A DNA stretch of 32,586 nucleotides from an uncultured Pseudoflavonifractor sp. (GCA_947383685.1 CANDEE010000014.1:1-32586); one strand, 5' to 3'; positions 22,983 through 30,137 are shown, counted from the first letter of the stretch. Notes: generated by a model from the sequence alone, not told the origin. A program made the numbers and translations.

Positions 22983-23239
22983 TCCTCCATCGCCTCCCGC
23001 GAAAATCTATGCTTGTCGGACCAGACAATATGCGATAGAGAAACGTGCCTCAAATTGAGGTAGATTTTTGTCGAATCATGCATTTCAAATTGACCCTTTC
23101 TTGTGACTACACTACTATCACACTAAAGCAGAAGAAAAATGGAAAAAAACGACAAAATAGAATATCAGTTTCAAAAAGGGTTCCATATTCAGCAGTTTTC
23201 GCCGAAACAACAGAGGGTATCAACCATTTCATAATAAAC
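22983..23239. other. Non-coding stretch between recombinase unit and cargo operon
   Basis: No convincing gene on either strand. It is markedly more AT-rich than the rest of the window and contains the left copy of a palindromic repeat at 23041-23070. The promoter of the recombinase unit should lie here, but I see no clear -35/-10 pair. Confidence 0.6.
23041..23070 (+). repeat. Left copy of the CCTCAAATTGAGG palindromic repeat
   Basis: AAACGTGCCTCAAATTGAGG followed by TAGATTTTTG. The 13-base core CCTCAAATTGAGG is self-complementary about its central A. The same 30-base unit, with three mismatches, occurs in inverted orientation at 29472-29501, so the pair brackets the PTS cargo. Confidence 0.75.
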
Positions 23240-23277
23240 AATAATGAAGGCAGGGAATGCTCCCTGCCTTCATTATT
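23240..23277 (-). terminator. Terminator of the PTS cargo operon
   Basis: A perfect 17-bp stem (AATAATGAAGGCAGGGA and its complement) with a 4-base loop lies 34 bases after the HAD gene stop. On the minus strand a T-rich tail (TTATTGTTTATT) follows. Confidence 0.85.
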
Positions 23278-23310
23278 CCGTATCCAAAAGATGCAAGCAG
23301 ATCTTTCATC

Positions 23311-23964
23311 TTAAGCCGAAGTAAGCAAATTAGGAAGGTCCCCGATCTGCTCCAGAAAATAGTCCGCTTGGGACTGATCCATAGGATACCGGTTTTCCCG
23401 CCTTGCGGCCACCGCTATCCCTGCAGCCTTGGCGGCAGCGATACCGATGGAGGAGTCTTCCACCACCAGACATTGCTCTGGAGAGAGGTCCAGCTTTTGC
23501 AGAGCTTTCAAATAGATCTCCGGATCCGGCTTGCAGTTTTCCACGTCATCCCGGGTAAGCATAGCGGCAAAATAATCGGTCAGTCCGCACTCCCCGATAC
23601 TCTGTTCCACCTTATCCCGGGGGGAGGAGGTAGCCAGCGCCATCCGATAGCCCTTCCCCTTCAGCCAGGCCAGGGTGGCGGGTACGTCGGGGAAGCATAA
23701 TTCGGGATAGGAGATGGGGTTGCGGGCCAGATAGGCCCGGTACCCCACCAGATATTCCTCCCGGCCCCAATCCGGGGGCAAATAGTCCTTCACCGCCAGG
23801 AAATGTGCCATGCCGGAGGCCCCCACGATGGGCAGCAACGCCTCCTTGGGAACGCTTTTTCCGAACTCCTCTTTGACAAAATGCCACAGTTTGCTGATGT
23901 AGCAGACCTCGGAGTCAATGAGTACTCCGTCCAGGTCAAAGATGACCGCTTTGATGTTGTCCAT
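23311..23964 (-). CDS. HAD-superfamily phosphatase / beta-phosphoglucomutase-like
   Basis: A 217-aa HAD hydrolase, subfamily I with an alpha-helical cap. Motif I is Phe-Asp-Leu-Asp-Gly-Val (nucleophile Asp10, acid/base Asp12), motif II Ala-Thr-Ser-Ser, motif III the Lys of Cys-Lys-Pro-Asp-Pro-Glu and motif IV Val-Val-Glu-Asp-Ser. It is the last gene of the PTS operon, so a sugar phosphate made by the upstream SIS-domain enzyme is a likely substrate; phosphomutase or phosphatase action cannot be told apart. It lies 6 bases after the membrane-protein gene. Confidence 0.88.
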   Translation of the reverse strand: MDNIKAVIFDLDGVLIDSEVCYISKLWHFVKEEFGKSVPKEALLPIVGASGMAHFLAVKDYLPPDWGREEYLVGYRAYLARNPISYPELCFPDVPATLAWLKGKGYRMALATSSPRDKVEQSIGECGLTDYFAAMLTRDDVENCKPDPEIYLKALQKLDLSPEQCLVVEDSSIGIAAAKAAGIAVAARRENRYPMDQSQADYFLEQIGDLPNLLTSA

Positions 23965-23970
23965 ACCGTT

Positions 23971-24495
23971 CTACTTCTCCTCCGAAGGGGTGCATTGATA
24001 AAGGCCCTGCTGATCCTGAAGGGCGATGAGCCCCTGGGCCCACAATTCCTCAAAAACAGCCTTATCATTGAGGACCTGGCGGCAAACCAGGATAAGAATG
24101 CTTTGCTGCCAGGCCCAGCTTCCGAAATAGGACAGCAGGGCAGGCGCCAGAAGTGATACGCCCCAGGCGGGCCAATGCCAGATAAGGCCGAAAAGTCCCA
24201 AGGTAGTCATGACTCCCGACAGGAGCTGCCCCAGAGGGAAGGTAAAGGGCAGCAACAGATAGATGGGCAGGGCAAAGAGAGCCAGAGCGTCCCGGCAGTA
24301 GAAAAACCACCCCACCACAAAGGCCGCCGGCAGGACAAACTGGAGCAGGAAGGCCAAGACCACGGAGGGCCGTCCCTGCCCAAACCGCTGAAGCAGGACG
24401 GTATATTTCCCCCTGGCGATCCGCAGAACGGCAACCTTTTTCCGCAGAGCTTCCTGAATCTGGGCATAATTTTTATATGGGGTATCCCGATACAT
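23971..24495 (-). CDS. Unknown membrane protein of the PTS operon
   Basis: A 174-aa protein, not recognised. A charged cytoplasmic N-terminus of about 45 residues, rich in Arg/Lys, precedes three or four hydrophobic segments between about 47 and 145. The last 30 residues are polar and acidic and hold two Leu-Gln-rich stretches. The start at 24495 has a perfect AAAGGAGG 7 bases upstream. It lies between the SIS enzyme and the HAD enzyme, after an intercistronic terminator-like hairpin. A role in membrane anchoring or in transport of the cargo substrate is possible but unsupported. Confidence 0.7.
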   Translation of the reverse strand: MYRDTPYKNYAQIQEALRKKVAVLRIARGKYTVLLQRFGQGRPSVVLAFLLQFVLPAAFVVGWFFYCRDALALFALPIYLLLPFTFPLGQLLSGVMTTLGLFGLIWHWPAWGVSLLAPALLSYFGSWAWQQSILILVCRQVLNDKAVFEELWAQGLIALQDQQGLYQCTPSEEK

Positions 24496-24520
24496 AGCGT
24501 CCTCCTTTGCTCCGTTTGCC

Positions 24521-24557
24521 AAAACTGCCGGCACGGGGAGAGGCCCACTGCCGGCAG
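24521..24557 (-). terminator. Intercistronic terminator after the SIS-domain gene
   Basis: CTGCCGGCA (24525-24533) and TGCCGGCAG (24549-24557) form a 9-bp GC-rich stem; on the minus strand TTTT follows. It separates the PTS-SIS genes from the membrane-protein and HAD genes, so the last two are probably expressed at a lower level by read-through. Confidence 0.7.
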
Positions 24558-24590
24558 CTTTCGCGTTTCTTTTCCGTTTCTGGATCCAGC

Positions 24591-25682
24591 TTAGCGCTGC
24601 AGAGGCTTGGCCTTGGTGGGCAGAGCCCCGTTGGTCCGGGGATAGTTGCGCACGTTCAGGTCGATCCCCTTGGCGGTATAGAGCAGATAAGCGAACAACT
24701 GGAGCGGCACACAGTACTCCAGGGTGGAGAAGTCTTCATCATTGATGAAGGGGGCCTCCAGAATATGGGAGGAGCTGAATCCCTTCTGGGCTCCGATGGA
24801 GTAGACATGAGGGTGCTGCTCGAACATGACCTTGAACAGGCCATTGGCCCGCTCATAGCCATAGGAGGGCGGCGCCACGATGATGGTGTACACATCAGGC
24901 TTGATGGAGGCCAGAGGGCCGTGAAGGAACTCCTCCATCTCAAAGGAGAAGAAGGCGTAGCGCACGGTCTCCAAGCTCTTGAGAGCGCCCTCCACGGCGG
25001 TGCCCCAGTTGGGGCCATAGCCGATGACATAACACTTCTCACAGGGCAGCAGGTCGGCCTTGTTCTCCTCGAACCACTTCTCAGAAGCGGCGATGACGTT
25101 GTCCAGGTTGTCCACCGTCTTGTGCATACGGGCCTTAATGGAGGAATACTCCTCTTCGCTGAGTTTTCCTGCAGCTTTGGCGGCCTCCAGGGCCATGATG
25201 TACAGGGTCAGGACGGTGCAGGTATAGCCCTTGGTCTTGGGACCCATAAACTCCCGGTCACAGTCGATGGTGACCTTTCCCTTGGCGATCTGGGTGCAGG
25301 TATTGTCCAGATACTCAGTGACCACGAAGTTGTCCATACCCATGCTGTTGGCGCGCTCAATGGCGTCGATGGTGTTGGTGCTCTCCCCCTCCTGGGTCAC
25401 AGCCACCATCAGGTCAGTCTCGGGATAGAAAACCGACTCATAGTGGGCAAAGTTGTAGGAATTGACCAGCACACAGGGAATCCCCAGCGTTTTCTCCATA
25501 AAGTACTTGGCAGTAATGCAGGCATTATTGGAGGTGCCGGAGGCCACCAGCCAGATACGGGAATACTTCTTGGAAGCATACTGCCGGGCAAAGCCGGCGC
25601 AGAGCTCTTGGCTCTTTTCCACGATCCCCAGCGCGGCTTTGCGGGTCTCGTGGACGTACTCGTACATGGTATGATCCGACAT
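24591..25682 (-). CDS. SIS-domain sugar-phosphate deglycase / isomerase
   Basis: A 363-aa protein with two SIS domains (about 25-165 and 200-345), as in the isomerase half of GlmS and in FrlB/GfrF/FraB deglycases. Domain 1 has Val-Ala-Ser-Gly-Thr-Ser-Asn-Asn-Ala and Thr-Gln-Glu-Gly-Glu-Ser-Thr-Asn-Thr; domain 2 has Glu-Met-Glu-Glu-Phe-Leu-His-Gly-Pro-Leu with the active-site Glu and His. FrlB has Ser-Gly-Glu-Phe-Arg-His-Gly-Pro at the equivalent place. Mannose-family PTS genes next to such an enzyme are known for uptake and splitting of fructoselysine/glucoselysine (gfr operons), so an Amadori sugar phosphate is the best guess. An amino-sugar phosphate isomerase is the alternative. The ribosome site is AAAGGAG. 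Confidence 0.85.
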   Translation of the reverse strand: MSDHTMYEYVHETRKAALGIVEKSQELCAGFARQYASKKYSRIWLVASGTSNNACITAKYFMEKTLGIPCVLVNSYNFAHYESVFYPETDLMVAVTQEGESTNTIDAIERANSMGMDNFVVTEYLDNTCTQIAKGKVTIDCDREFMGPKTKGYTCTVLTLYIMALEAAKAAGKLSEEEYSSIKARMHKTVDNLDNVIAASEKWFEENKADLLPCEKCYVIGYGPNWGTAVEGALKSLETVRYAFFSFEMEEFLHGPLASIKPDVYTIIVAPPSYGYERANGLFKVMFEQHPHVYSIGAQKGFSSSHILEAPFINDEDFSTLEYCVPLQLFAYLLYTAKGIDLNVRNYPRTNGALPTKAKPLQR

Positions 25683-25700
25683 AACAATCTCCTTTTCTTA

Positions 25701-26525
25701 TTACAGAATACCGAAGAACTTACCGACAATGCCCAGGACGATGATGCCCACCATGATCCAGGTAGCCTTCACACCCTTCTTCAGGAAGCGATAGATAAGG
25801 AAGGTCAGGCCCAAGGGCAGGATCTTGGGGCAGATATCGTCGAAAATGGACTGGACATTCAGGGTCACGTCCTGGCCGAAGTTAGCTACCAGCGCGATGT
25901 TCACCGAAACCATGGAGGCGATCATGCCGCCGATGACCGTAAGGCCCATAACGGCAGCCGCCGTAGTGGCCCGGTTCATCAGGCCGCCGGAGACCAGGGT
26001 CTCGATGGAGTTGGTGCCCAGCTTATAGCCGTACTGTACGCCGTAATAACGGACCAGGAAGTTGGGAATGTTGTAGATGATGAGGAACAGGATGGGGCCC
26101 AGCAGGTTTCCCTGCATAGCCAGGGACACGCCGATACCGGAGCCGATGATCCGGAAGGTACCCCAGAAGAAGGTGTCGCCGATACCGGAGAGGGGACCCA
26201 TAAGGGCCACCTTGATGGCGTTGATGGAGTTCACATCAAAGTCGGGGTTGGCGCAGGCCTCTTCCTCCATGGCGGCTACGATACCAAGCACGAAGGGAGA
26301 GCAAGCGAAGGTGTTGTTATACACCTCGGAATGGCGGGAGCAGGCCTCGGCCAGCTTTTCCTTGTTGTCGCCATAGAGCTTCTTCAGAACGGGAAGGATG
26401 GAGTAGGCAAAGCCGGGGGCCTGCATACGGTCCATGGAGTAGCAGGCGGGCAGCAGGAAGGCTCTCCAGAAGAGGGAGATGAGGTCCTTCTTCGTGATCT
26501 TCTTGGATTCAGATTTCGTTGACAT
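25701..26525 (-). CDS. PTS mannose-family IID component
   Basis: A 274-aa membrane protein of the EII-Man family, IID type. It has the typical Leu-Phe-Trp-Arg-Ala-Phe near the N-terminus, Glu-Val-Tyr-Asn-Thr/Asn motifs around 65-70, Met-Gly-Pro-Leu-Ser-Gly-Ile-Gly-Asp-Thr at about 109-118 and hydrophobic segments to the C-terminus. With IIC it forms the translocation channel. It starts inside the 3' end of the IIC gene (17-base overlap) with its own AAGGAGGTAAG ribosome site. Confidence 0.95.
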   Translation of the reverse strand: MSTKSESKKITKKDLISLFWRAFLLPACYSMDRMQAPGFAYSILPVLKKLYGDNKEKLAEACSRHSEVYNNTFACSPFVLGIVAAMEEEACANPDFDVNSINAIKVALMGPLSGIGDTFFWGTFRIIGSGIGVSLAMQGNLLGPILFLIIYNIPNFLVRYYGVQYGYKLGTNSIETLVSGGLMNRATTAAAVMGLTVIGGMIASMVSVNIALVANFGQDVTLNVQSIFDDICPKILPLGLTFLIYRFLKKGVKATWIMVGIIVLGIVGKFFGIL

Positions 26526-27276
26526 CGACGCTTACCTCCTTGCTTTGAGTCTCGGAATTGTTGAATACCAGAACGGCCAAGATGCCGCCCACAATGGCGA
26601 CGCCCACATTGGAAAGACCCACCAGGGCCACGGCCACAAAGCCGATGAACAGATAGGGCGCCAGCTTCCGGGTGTAAATAAGCTGCATGAGCAGGGCGAA
26701 GCCCAGAGCGGGCAGCATGCTGGAGGCGACGCTGATACCGCTGGTGATGAACTCGGGGATGACCTCGATAAGCATTTCAAACAGGGGCGCGCCGGCGATC
26801 ATACCCACCAGGACCACCAGGAAGGGGAAGAAGAAGTAGTTGAACAGGCCCAGCCACTGGCAGATCTCCATGGTCCGGGTATCCGCTACCTCGGCGGCCT
26901 TCTTGGAGCGCTCGCTGAGGATGTGGTTGAGGGGGACCCAAGTGAGGTAACCGATGGTGGTTCCGAAGGCGGAGATAGGCAGAGCCAGGGTGAGAGCCAC
27001 CTCCATGCCGGTACCGCTGCCCAGGGTGAAGGCGGTACACAGGGCGCTGCCCAGGGTGATTTCGGGCATGCCGGAGTGGGCGCCGATCCCCACCAGACCC
27101 ATGCTCAACAGCTCAAACTGGGCGCCGAACATCATGCCGGCCACCGGGTCCCCGTAGATAAAGCCTACCAGGGTGCCCACGATCAGAGGCCGCTGGATCA
27201 TGGTCATGCCAAAGATACGGTTATCGATCTTACAAAGACCGGCAACCAAAGCGACCAGGAATGCTTTTAGCAACAT
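26509..27276 (-). CDS. PTS mannose-family IIC component
   Basis: A 255-aa integral membrane protein with about eight hydrophobic segments. IIC-type motifs are Gln-Arg-Pro-Leu-Ile-Val-Gly, Gly-Ala-Gln-Phe-Glu-Leu and Gly-Thr-Gly-Met-Glu. It lies 16 bases after the IIB gene, with a strong AAAGGAGGAATT. It pairs with IID as the sugar channel. Confidence 0.95.
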   Translation of the reverse strand: MLLKAFLVALVAGLCKIDNRIFGMTMIQRPLIVGTLVGFIYGDPVAGMMFGAQFELLSMGLVGIGAHSGMPEITLGSALCTAFTLGSGTGMEVALTLALPISAFGTTIGYLTWVPLNHILSERSKKAAEVADTRTMEICQWLGLFNYFFFPFLVVLVGMIAGAPLFEMLIEVIPEFITSGISVASSMLPALGFALLMQLIYTRKLAPYLFIGFVAVALVGLSNVGVAIVGGILAVLVFNNSETQSKEVSVDVNEI

Positions 27277-27292
27277 AATGTAATTCCTCCTT

Positions 27293-27778
27293 TTAACCTG
27301 ATTGGGAGGCTTTTCGCAGAGAAGCCTCCAGATTGACGAACTTGTCGGAAGGCGTGGGCAGCATACCCACGGGGATTCCGGAGTCCACCACCTTCAACAG
27401 AGCCTGAACGTCCTCTCCCGTCAGGTTCAGATTGTCGGCAATACAAGGGGCCTTTTTCCGTACCCCGCCCACGGTCAACCGCTGGATTCCGGGAACGCTC
27501 AGGGCCACCCGGGCCGCATCCTGGGGGTCGGAGACCAGGGCCATGATGTGGTACTTCTGACTGTCGGGACCGTTGAGGAAGTTAATGCCCTCCTCCACAC
27601 TGCGGAAGCCGTACTTCACCGCAGGGGGGACCGCCATTTTCAGGGCCATCTTTCTGGTGTTGTCGTTTACGATGGCGTCATTGATCACCAACAGCACGTT
27701 GGCGTCCAGAAACCGAGTCCAGGAGATGGCCACCTGGCCGTGGATCAGTCTGTCGTCCAAATGAAGCGCTTTGATCAT
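27293..27778 (-). CDS. PTS mannose/fructose/sorbose-family IIB component
   Basis: A 161-aa cytoplasmic IIB protein. The phosphorylated residue is His13 in Asp-Asp-Arg-Leu-Ile-His-Gly-Gln-Val. Val-Asn-Asp after the first helix pair and Gly-Gly-Val-Arg-Lys at about 110 match the family. It passes phosphate from IIA to the incoming sugar. It overlaps the IIA stop by four bases (ATGA), so the two soluble components are translationally coupled. Confidence 0.95.
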   Translation of the reverse strand: MIKALHLDDRLIHGQVAISWTRFLDANVLLVINDAIVNDNTRKMALKMAVPPAVKYGFRSVEEGINFLNGPDSQKYHIMALVSDPQDAARVALSVPGIQRLTVGGVRKKAPCIADNLNLTGEDVQALLKVVDSGIPVGMLPTPSDKFVNLEASLRKASQSG

Positions 27779-28200
27779 ATTTCATCCTCCGTGTTCTCTT
27801 GCCGAGCCATATCGTTGACGTACAGGATCTGCTCATGGCCCACCTGTTGAAGGTTCTTTACCAGCTCCTCCACCGGAACGCTCTCATCGGAGAAGCCGGC
27901 CTCCAGCACCAGGCCCAGGTTCATCCCGGCGATGATGTGGAGCTTTCTTGTGGTGATGTATTCCGTCAGGGCATTGGTGATACTCCCGCCGAATACATCG
28001 GTGATGGCGATGATCTCATCCTCCGGGTCATACTGAGAAAATATCTCGTCGATCATCCCCATTACCGTTTCCCGGGAATCGCTCATGGTCACGCTGATGG
28101 AGCGGAACCCATGGAAGGTCTCCTCACCCGCAATTAGTCCGGCGCTTTTCAGGATCGCCTCTGATAACGGGCCGTGAGACGCTGTCAGAAAACGTCTCAT
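27775..28200 (-). CDS. PTS mannose-family IIA component
   Basis: A 141-aa IIA-Man type protein with phosphorylation site His9 in Ala-Ser-His-Gly and Asp-Val-Phe-Gly-Gly-Ser at about 68-73, as in the ManX N-domain. The start at 28200 is set by GAGGGGG 8 bases upstream; an in-frame GTG two codons earlier is possible. It is the first gene of the cargo operon and faces the regulator gene across a 370-base control region. IIA and IIB are separate polypeptides. Confidence 0.94.
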   Translation of the reverse strand: MRRFLTASHGPLSEAILKSAGLIAGEETFHGFRSISVTMSDSRETVMGMIDEIFSQYDPEDEIIAITDVFGGSITNALTEYITTRKLHIIAGMNLGLVLEAGFSDESVPVEELVKNLQQVGHEQILYVNDMARQENTEDEI

Positions 28201-28570
28201 ACACACATCCCCCTCTCTGGATCGGCTTTTGCGTTCGTTGTCATGCTGTCCCCAATTCCCCCTTTCAAACCAAGTCGCTTCCCTATTGTTCCCTATAATG
28301 TATAGCATAAGGAACAAATTATCATGACAATACTATCATATGTATATACAAAATGCAAGACCTTTTCTTTCATTTCTCCCTTTGATTTTTCAAAAAATGA
28401 CAATCAACCCGGGAAAAGCCCTGTGGTCCAATTTCCTCAGTCCTCTGAAAAGCATAGAATTTTCAACCTCTCTTTAAATGTATATACATTTTGAAGAAAA
28501 TGATATTTCTGGCTTGACCTTTCGTTCCCGAATCTGTATAATGAATATACAATTAGGAAGGGGAACTTTA
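28201..28570. promoter_or_regulatory. Divergent control region between PTS operon and gntR
   Basis: An AT-rich stretch holding two copies of the perfect palindrome TGTATATACA (28341-28350 and 28479-28488, centres 138 bases apart). The second is extended to the 16-base palindrome AAATGTATATACATTT. A third imperfect pair, TGTATA and TATACA five bases apart, covers 28535-28551 over the gntR -10 and start. The minus-strand PTS promoter is less clear: TTGTCA (28330-28325) with TGCTAT (28307-28302) at 17 bases is the best pair. GntR/UTRA regulators bind palindromes of this form, so these are probable operators of the adjacent regulator. Confidence 0.7.
28514..28542 (+). promoter_or_regulatory. Promoter of the gntR-type regulator gene
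   Basis: TTGACC (28514-28519), 17 bases and TATAAT (28537-28542). RNA would start near 28549, just before the GGAAGGGG ribosome site. An imperfect TGTATA/TATACA operator overlaps it, which suggests self-repression. Confidence 0.8.
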
Positions 28571-29338
28571 TTGAATATGTCTCATAAAATTCCGAAATAT
28601 AAAGAAATAGCCGATGAGATCTGGCACCAGATCCAGACCGGTAAGCTCAAAGCCGGGGATCAGGTCATGACGGAGAATGAGCTCTGCGAGCACTACGGAG
28701 TCAGCCGTATGACCGTCCGAAAGGCCTTGGAGTCTCTGGCGGCAGAGGGTATTGTCCGCCGGACAGCGGGAAAGGGCACCTTTGTCAACTCCATCCGGGT
28801 GGAAAAAAGCCGGGCGGTAGTCACCAGCTTTAGTGAGGACATCCGCTCGGCGGGGATGGAGCCGGGTTCCATTCTGGTGGAATACCGGACCCTGCGTGGC
28901 TCCGAACTGCCAGGGGCCATCGCGGAAGAGCTGGACGTCAAGCCCGATGAGCTTGTCCATAGCGTCTGCCGGATCCGCACCGCCGATGGATTAAAGGTGG
29001 CCCTGAACTACACCTACATTCCCTGCAGTATCCTGCCCGCCCTGGACACCCGAATGCTGGAGGGTTCCATCTATGAATACATCACCAAGCAGTATGGCCT
29101 GGACATCTGCGGCGGCCCTCTGACTAACGAGGCGGTACTGCCCACTCCGGAACAGAAAGAGCTTTTGGGCATTGGGGACTGCGCGCTGCTCCAGACCAGC
29201 CACCCCAGTTACTTAGCCGACGGCAGGCCCTTTGAGTACACCATCACTTATTATGTGAATAGCCGTATCGTCTATACCCACAACTACCCCAGGCGGGAAA
29301 ACCGCCACCATAGCTGGCAGTATACCGGGAGTCGATGA
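28571..29338 (+). CDS. GntR family regulator with UTRA domain
   Basis: A 255-aa regulator. The N-terminal winged helix is GntR-type: Tyr-Lys-Glu-Ile-Ala-Asp-Glu-Ile, Glu-Asn-Glu-Leu-Cys-Glu-His-Tyr-Gly-Val-Ser-Arg-Met-Thr-Val-Arg-Lys-Ala-Leu, and Arg-Thr-Ala-Gly-Lys-Gly-Thr-Phe-Val. A UTRA effector domain (about 95-245, FrlR/HutC subfamily) would bind the sugar phosphate made by the cargo pathway. The start is taken as TTG 28571 because the ribosome site AAGGGG lies 7 bases upstream; ATG 28577 is the alternative. It is transcribed away from the PTS operon and probably controls both. Confidence 0.92.
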   Translation: MNMSHKIPKYKEIADEIWHQIQTGKLKAGDQVMTENELCEHYGVSRMTVRKALESLAAEGIVRRTAGKGTFVNSIRVEKSRAVVTSFSEDIRSAGMEPGSILVEYRTLRGSELPGAIAEELDVKPDELVHSVCRIRTADGLKVALNYTYIPCSILPALDTRMLEGSIYEYITKQYGLDICGGPLTNEAVLPTPEQKELLGIGDCALLQTSHPSYLADGRPFEYTITYYVNSRIVYTHNYPRRENRHHSWQYTGSR

Positions 29339-29386
29339 GTAAGGACGTATCTTCCCGAACTCCGGTTTCTGTCCAAAAAACATTTC

Positions 29387-29425
29387 AAAAGCTCCGTGGG
29401 ACATAATGTCTCTACGGAGCTTTTA
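29387..29425 (+). terminator. Terminator of the gntR gene
   Basis: AAAAGCTCCGT and ACGGAGCTTTT (29387-29397, 29414-29424) form an 11-bp stem. The loop can pair further (GACAT/ATGTC), and the stem is followed by ATTACT. Confidence 0.85.
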
Positions 29426-29471
29426 TTACTATCTACCTGCCATCTGTGTAACATCGAGATATGTTTCTCAG

Positions 29472-29501
29472 CAAAAACATACCTCAATTTGAGGCATGTT
29501 T
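29472..29501 (-). repeat. Right copy of the CCTCAAATTGAGG palindromic repeat
   Basis: On the minus strand it reads GAAACATGCCTCAAATTGAG and on through GTATGTTTTTG. It is inverted relative to 23041-23070. In this copy the palindrome extends to AAACAT...ATGTTT, 27 bases with one wobble. Confidence 0.75.
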
Positions 29502-29539
29502 CCGGGACCGCTATTCCCGCTTCCGTTCCCAAGATAGCC

Positions 29540-29562
29540 AAAGCCGCCTCCTGGCGGCTTTT
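29540..29562. terminator. Terminator-like hairpin AAAGCCGCC/GGCGGCTTT
   Basis: A 9-bp stem with a TCCT loop and T/A runs on both sides. It lies between the 141-bp hairpin and the palindromic repeat, and could end mobC transcription on the minus strand. Confidence 0.7.
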
Positions 29563-29565
29563 CGG

Positions 29566-29706
29566 GTGTTTTCCCCTTAACCGCCGATCACTCCGCCGCC
29601 CGGTTCCGGTCAAGGCCCGGCCCGCCCTCCCACGGGGGCGGGCCGGTTTACTTCAGCCTTGACGGGAAGCGGAGCGGTGGAGTACCCTCCCCTAAGGGGA
29701 AAACAC
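29566..29706. repeat. 141-bp nested hairpin element directly after mobC
   Basis: The ends GTGTTTTCCCCTTA (29566-29579) and TAAGGGGAAAACAC (29693-29706) are perfectly complementary over 14 bases. Inside, 29590-29616 pairs imperfectly with 29656-29683 (ending CAAGGC/GCCTTG). The centre holds an 11-bp perfect stem, CCGGCCCGCCC/GGGCGGGCCGG (29617-29627, 29636-29646). The whole unit can fold into one long hairpin. It ends 6 bases from the mobC stop, where a relaxase gene is expected. It could be a MITE-like insertion or a structured RNA. Confidence 0.7.
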
Positions 29707-29712
29707 TCTCTT

Positions 29713-30021
29713 TCAAAGGCTCCTTTTCACCAGCCGCGCCACTTGGCGCACAAGCCGGGCTGCCTCTTGGATCTCCTCCCTGACAGCCTCCCCTCTGGCG
29801 TTGGCCTGGTGCGTGAGCTGATTGATATTGTTCCCTATGGCGGATAATTCCCGAAGAAGGGCCGCATAGGTTTCAGGCGGCTTGGGGCGGAGGCTGATAC
29901 CCTGAACCAGATTTCGTATAAAGGGGTCTATCCCCAGTCCGGCAAGGGCCACCTGTTTCTTCAGGTGTTTATATTCTTCATCGGTCATCCAAACGCTGAC
30001 ATGGCGGCTGCGGGTTCTCAT
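29713..30021 (-). CDS. mobC: MobC-like mobilisation protein
   Basis: A 102-aa relaxosome accessory protein. The N-terminal part (Ser-Arg-His-Val-Ser-Val-Trp-Met-Thr-Asp-Glu-Glu-Tyr) resembles a ribbon-helix-helix DNA-binding fold. The central Leu-Ser-Ala-Ile-Gly-Asn-Asn-Ile-Asn-Gln-Leu is the hallmark of the MobC family. MobC helps open oriT so that a relaxase can nick it. The start at 30021 has GAGAGGAG upstream; the frame is open far upstream through repA antisense-free DNA, but those residues match nothing. The relaxase gene that usually follows is absent. Confidence 0.88.
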   Translation of the reverse strand: MRTRSRHVSVWMTDEEYKHLKKQVALAGLGIDPFIRNLVQGISLRPKPPETYAALLRELSAIGNNINQLTHQANARGEAVREEIQEAARLVRQVARLVKRSL

Positions 30022-30049
30022 GGTCTGCTCCTCTCTTAAGCACGGGGTT

Positions 30050-30137
30050 TCAGGGGCTTCGCCCCTGACAAGCGGAATTTGTGCTACCAAATTCCATGCT
30101 TGCGCGGACTTTGACGGCAGAATTCCCTTGTCAGGGG
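30050..30137. other. oriT: Candidate oriT between mobC and repA
   Basis: The spacer holds three stacked inverted repeats. TCAGGGGC-TTC-GCCCCTGA is at 30050-30068. GGAATTTG-TGCTAC-CAAATTCC is at 30074-30095, extended outward by CAAGC/GCTTG with a two-base bulge (30069-30102). CCCCTGACAAG at 30062-30072 is matched by CTTGTCAGGGG at 30127-30137. Such nested repeats next to mobC are what transfer origins look like. The nick site cannot be named from sequence alone. Confidence 0.6.

Noticed and set aside
24507..26522. A 671-aa plus-strand open frame opposite the SIS and IID genes
   Set aside because: A shadow of two well-defined minus-strand genes; composition is typical of antisense translation.
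29396..29662. An 88-aa plus-strand frame after gntR
   Set aside because: It runs through a terminator, the palindromic repeat and the 141-bp hairpin, and has no ribosome site.
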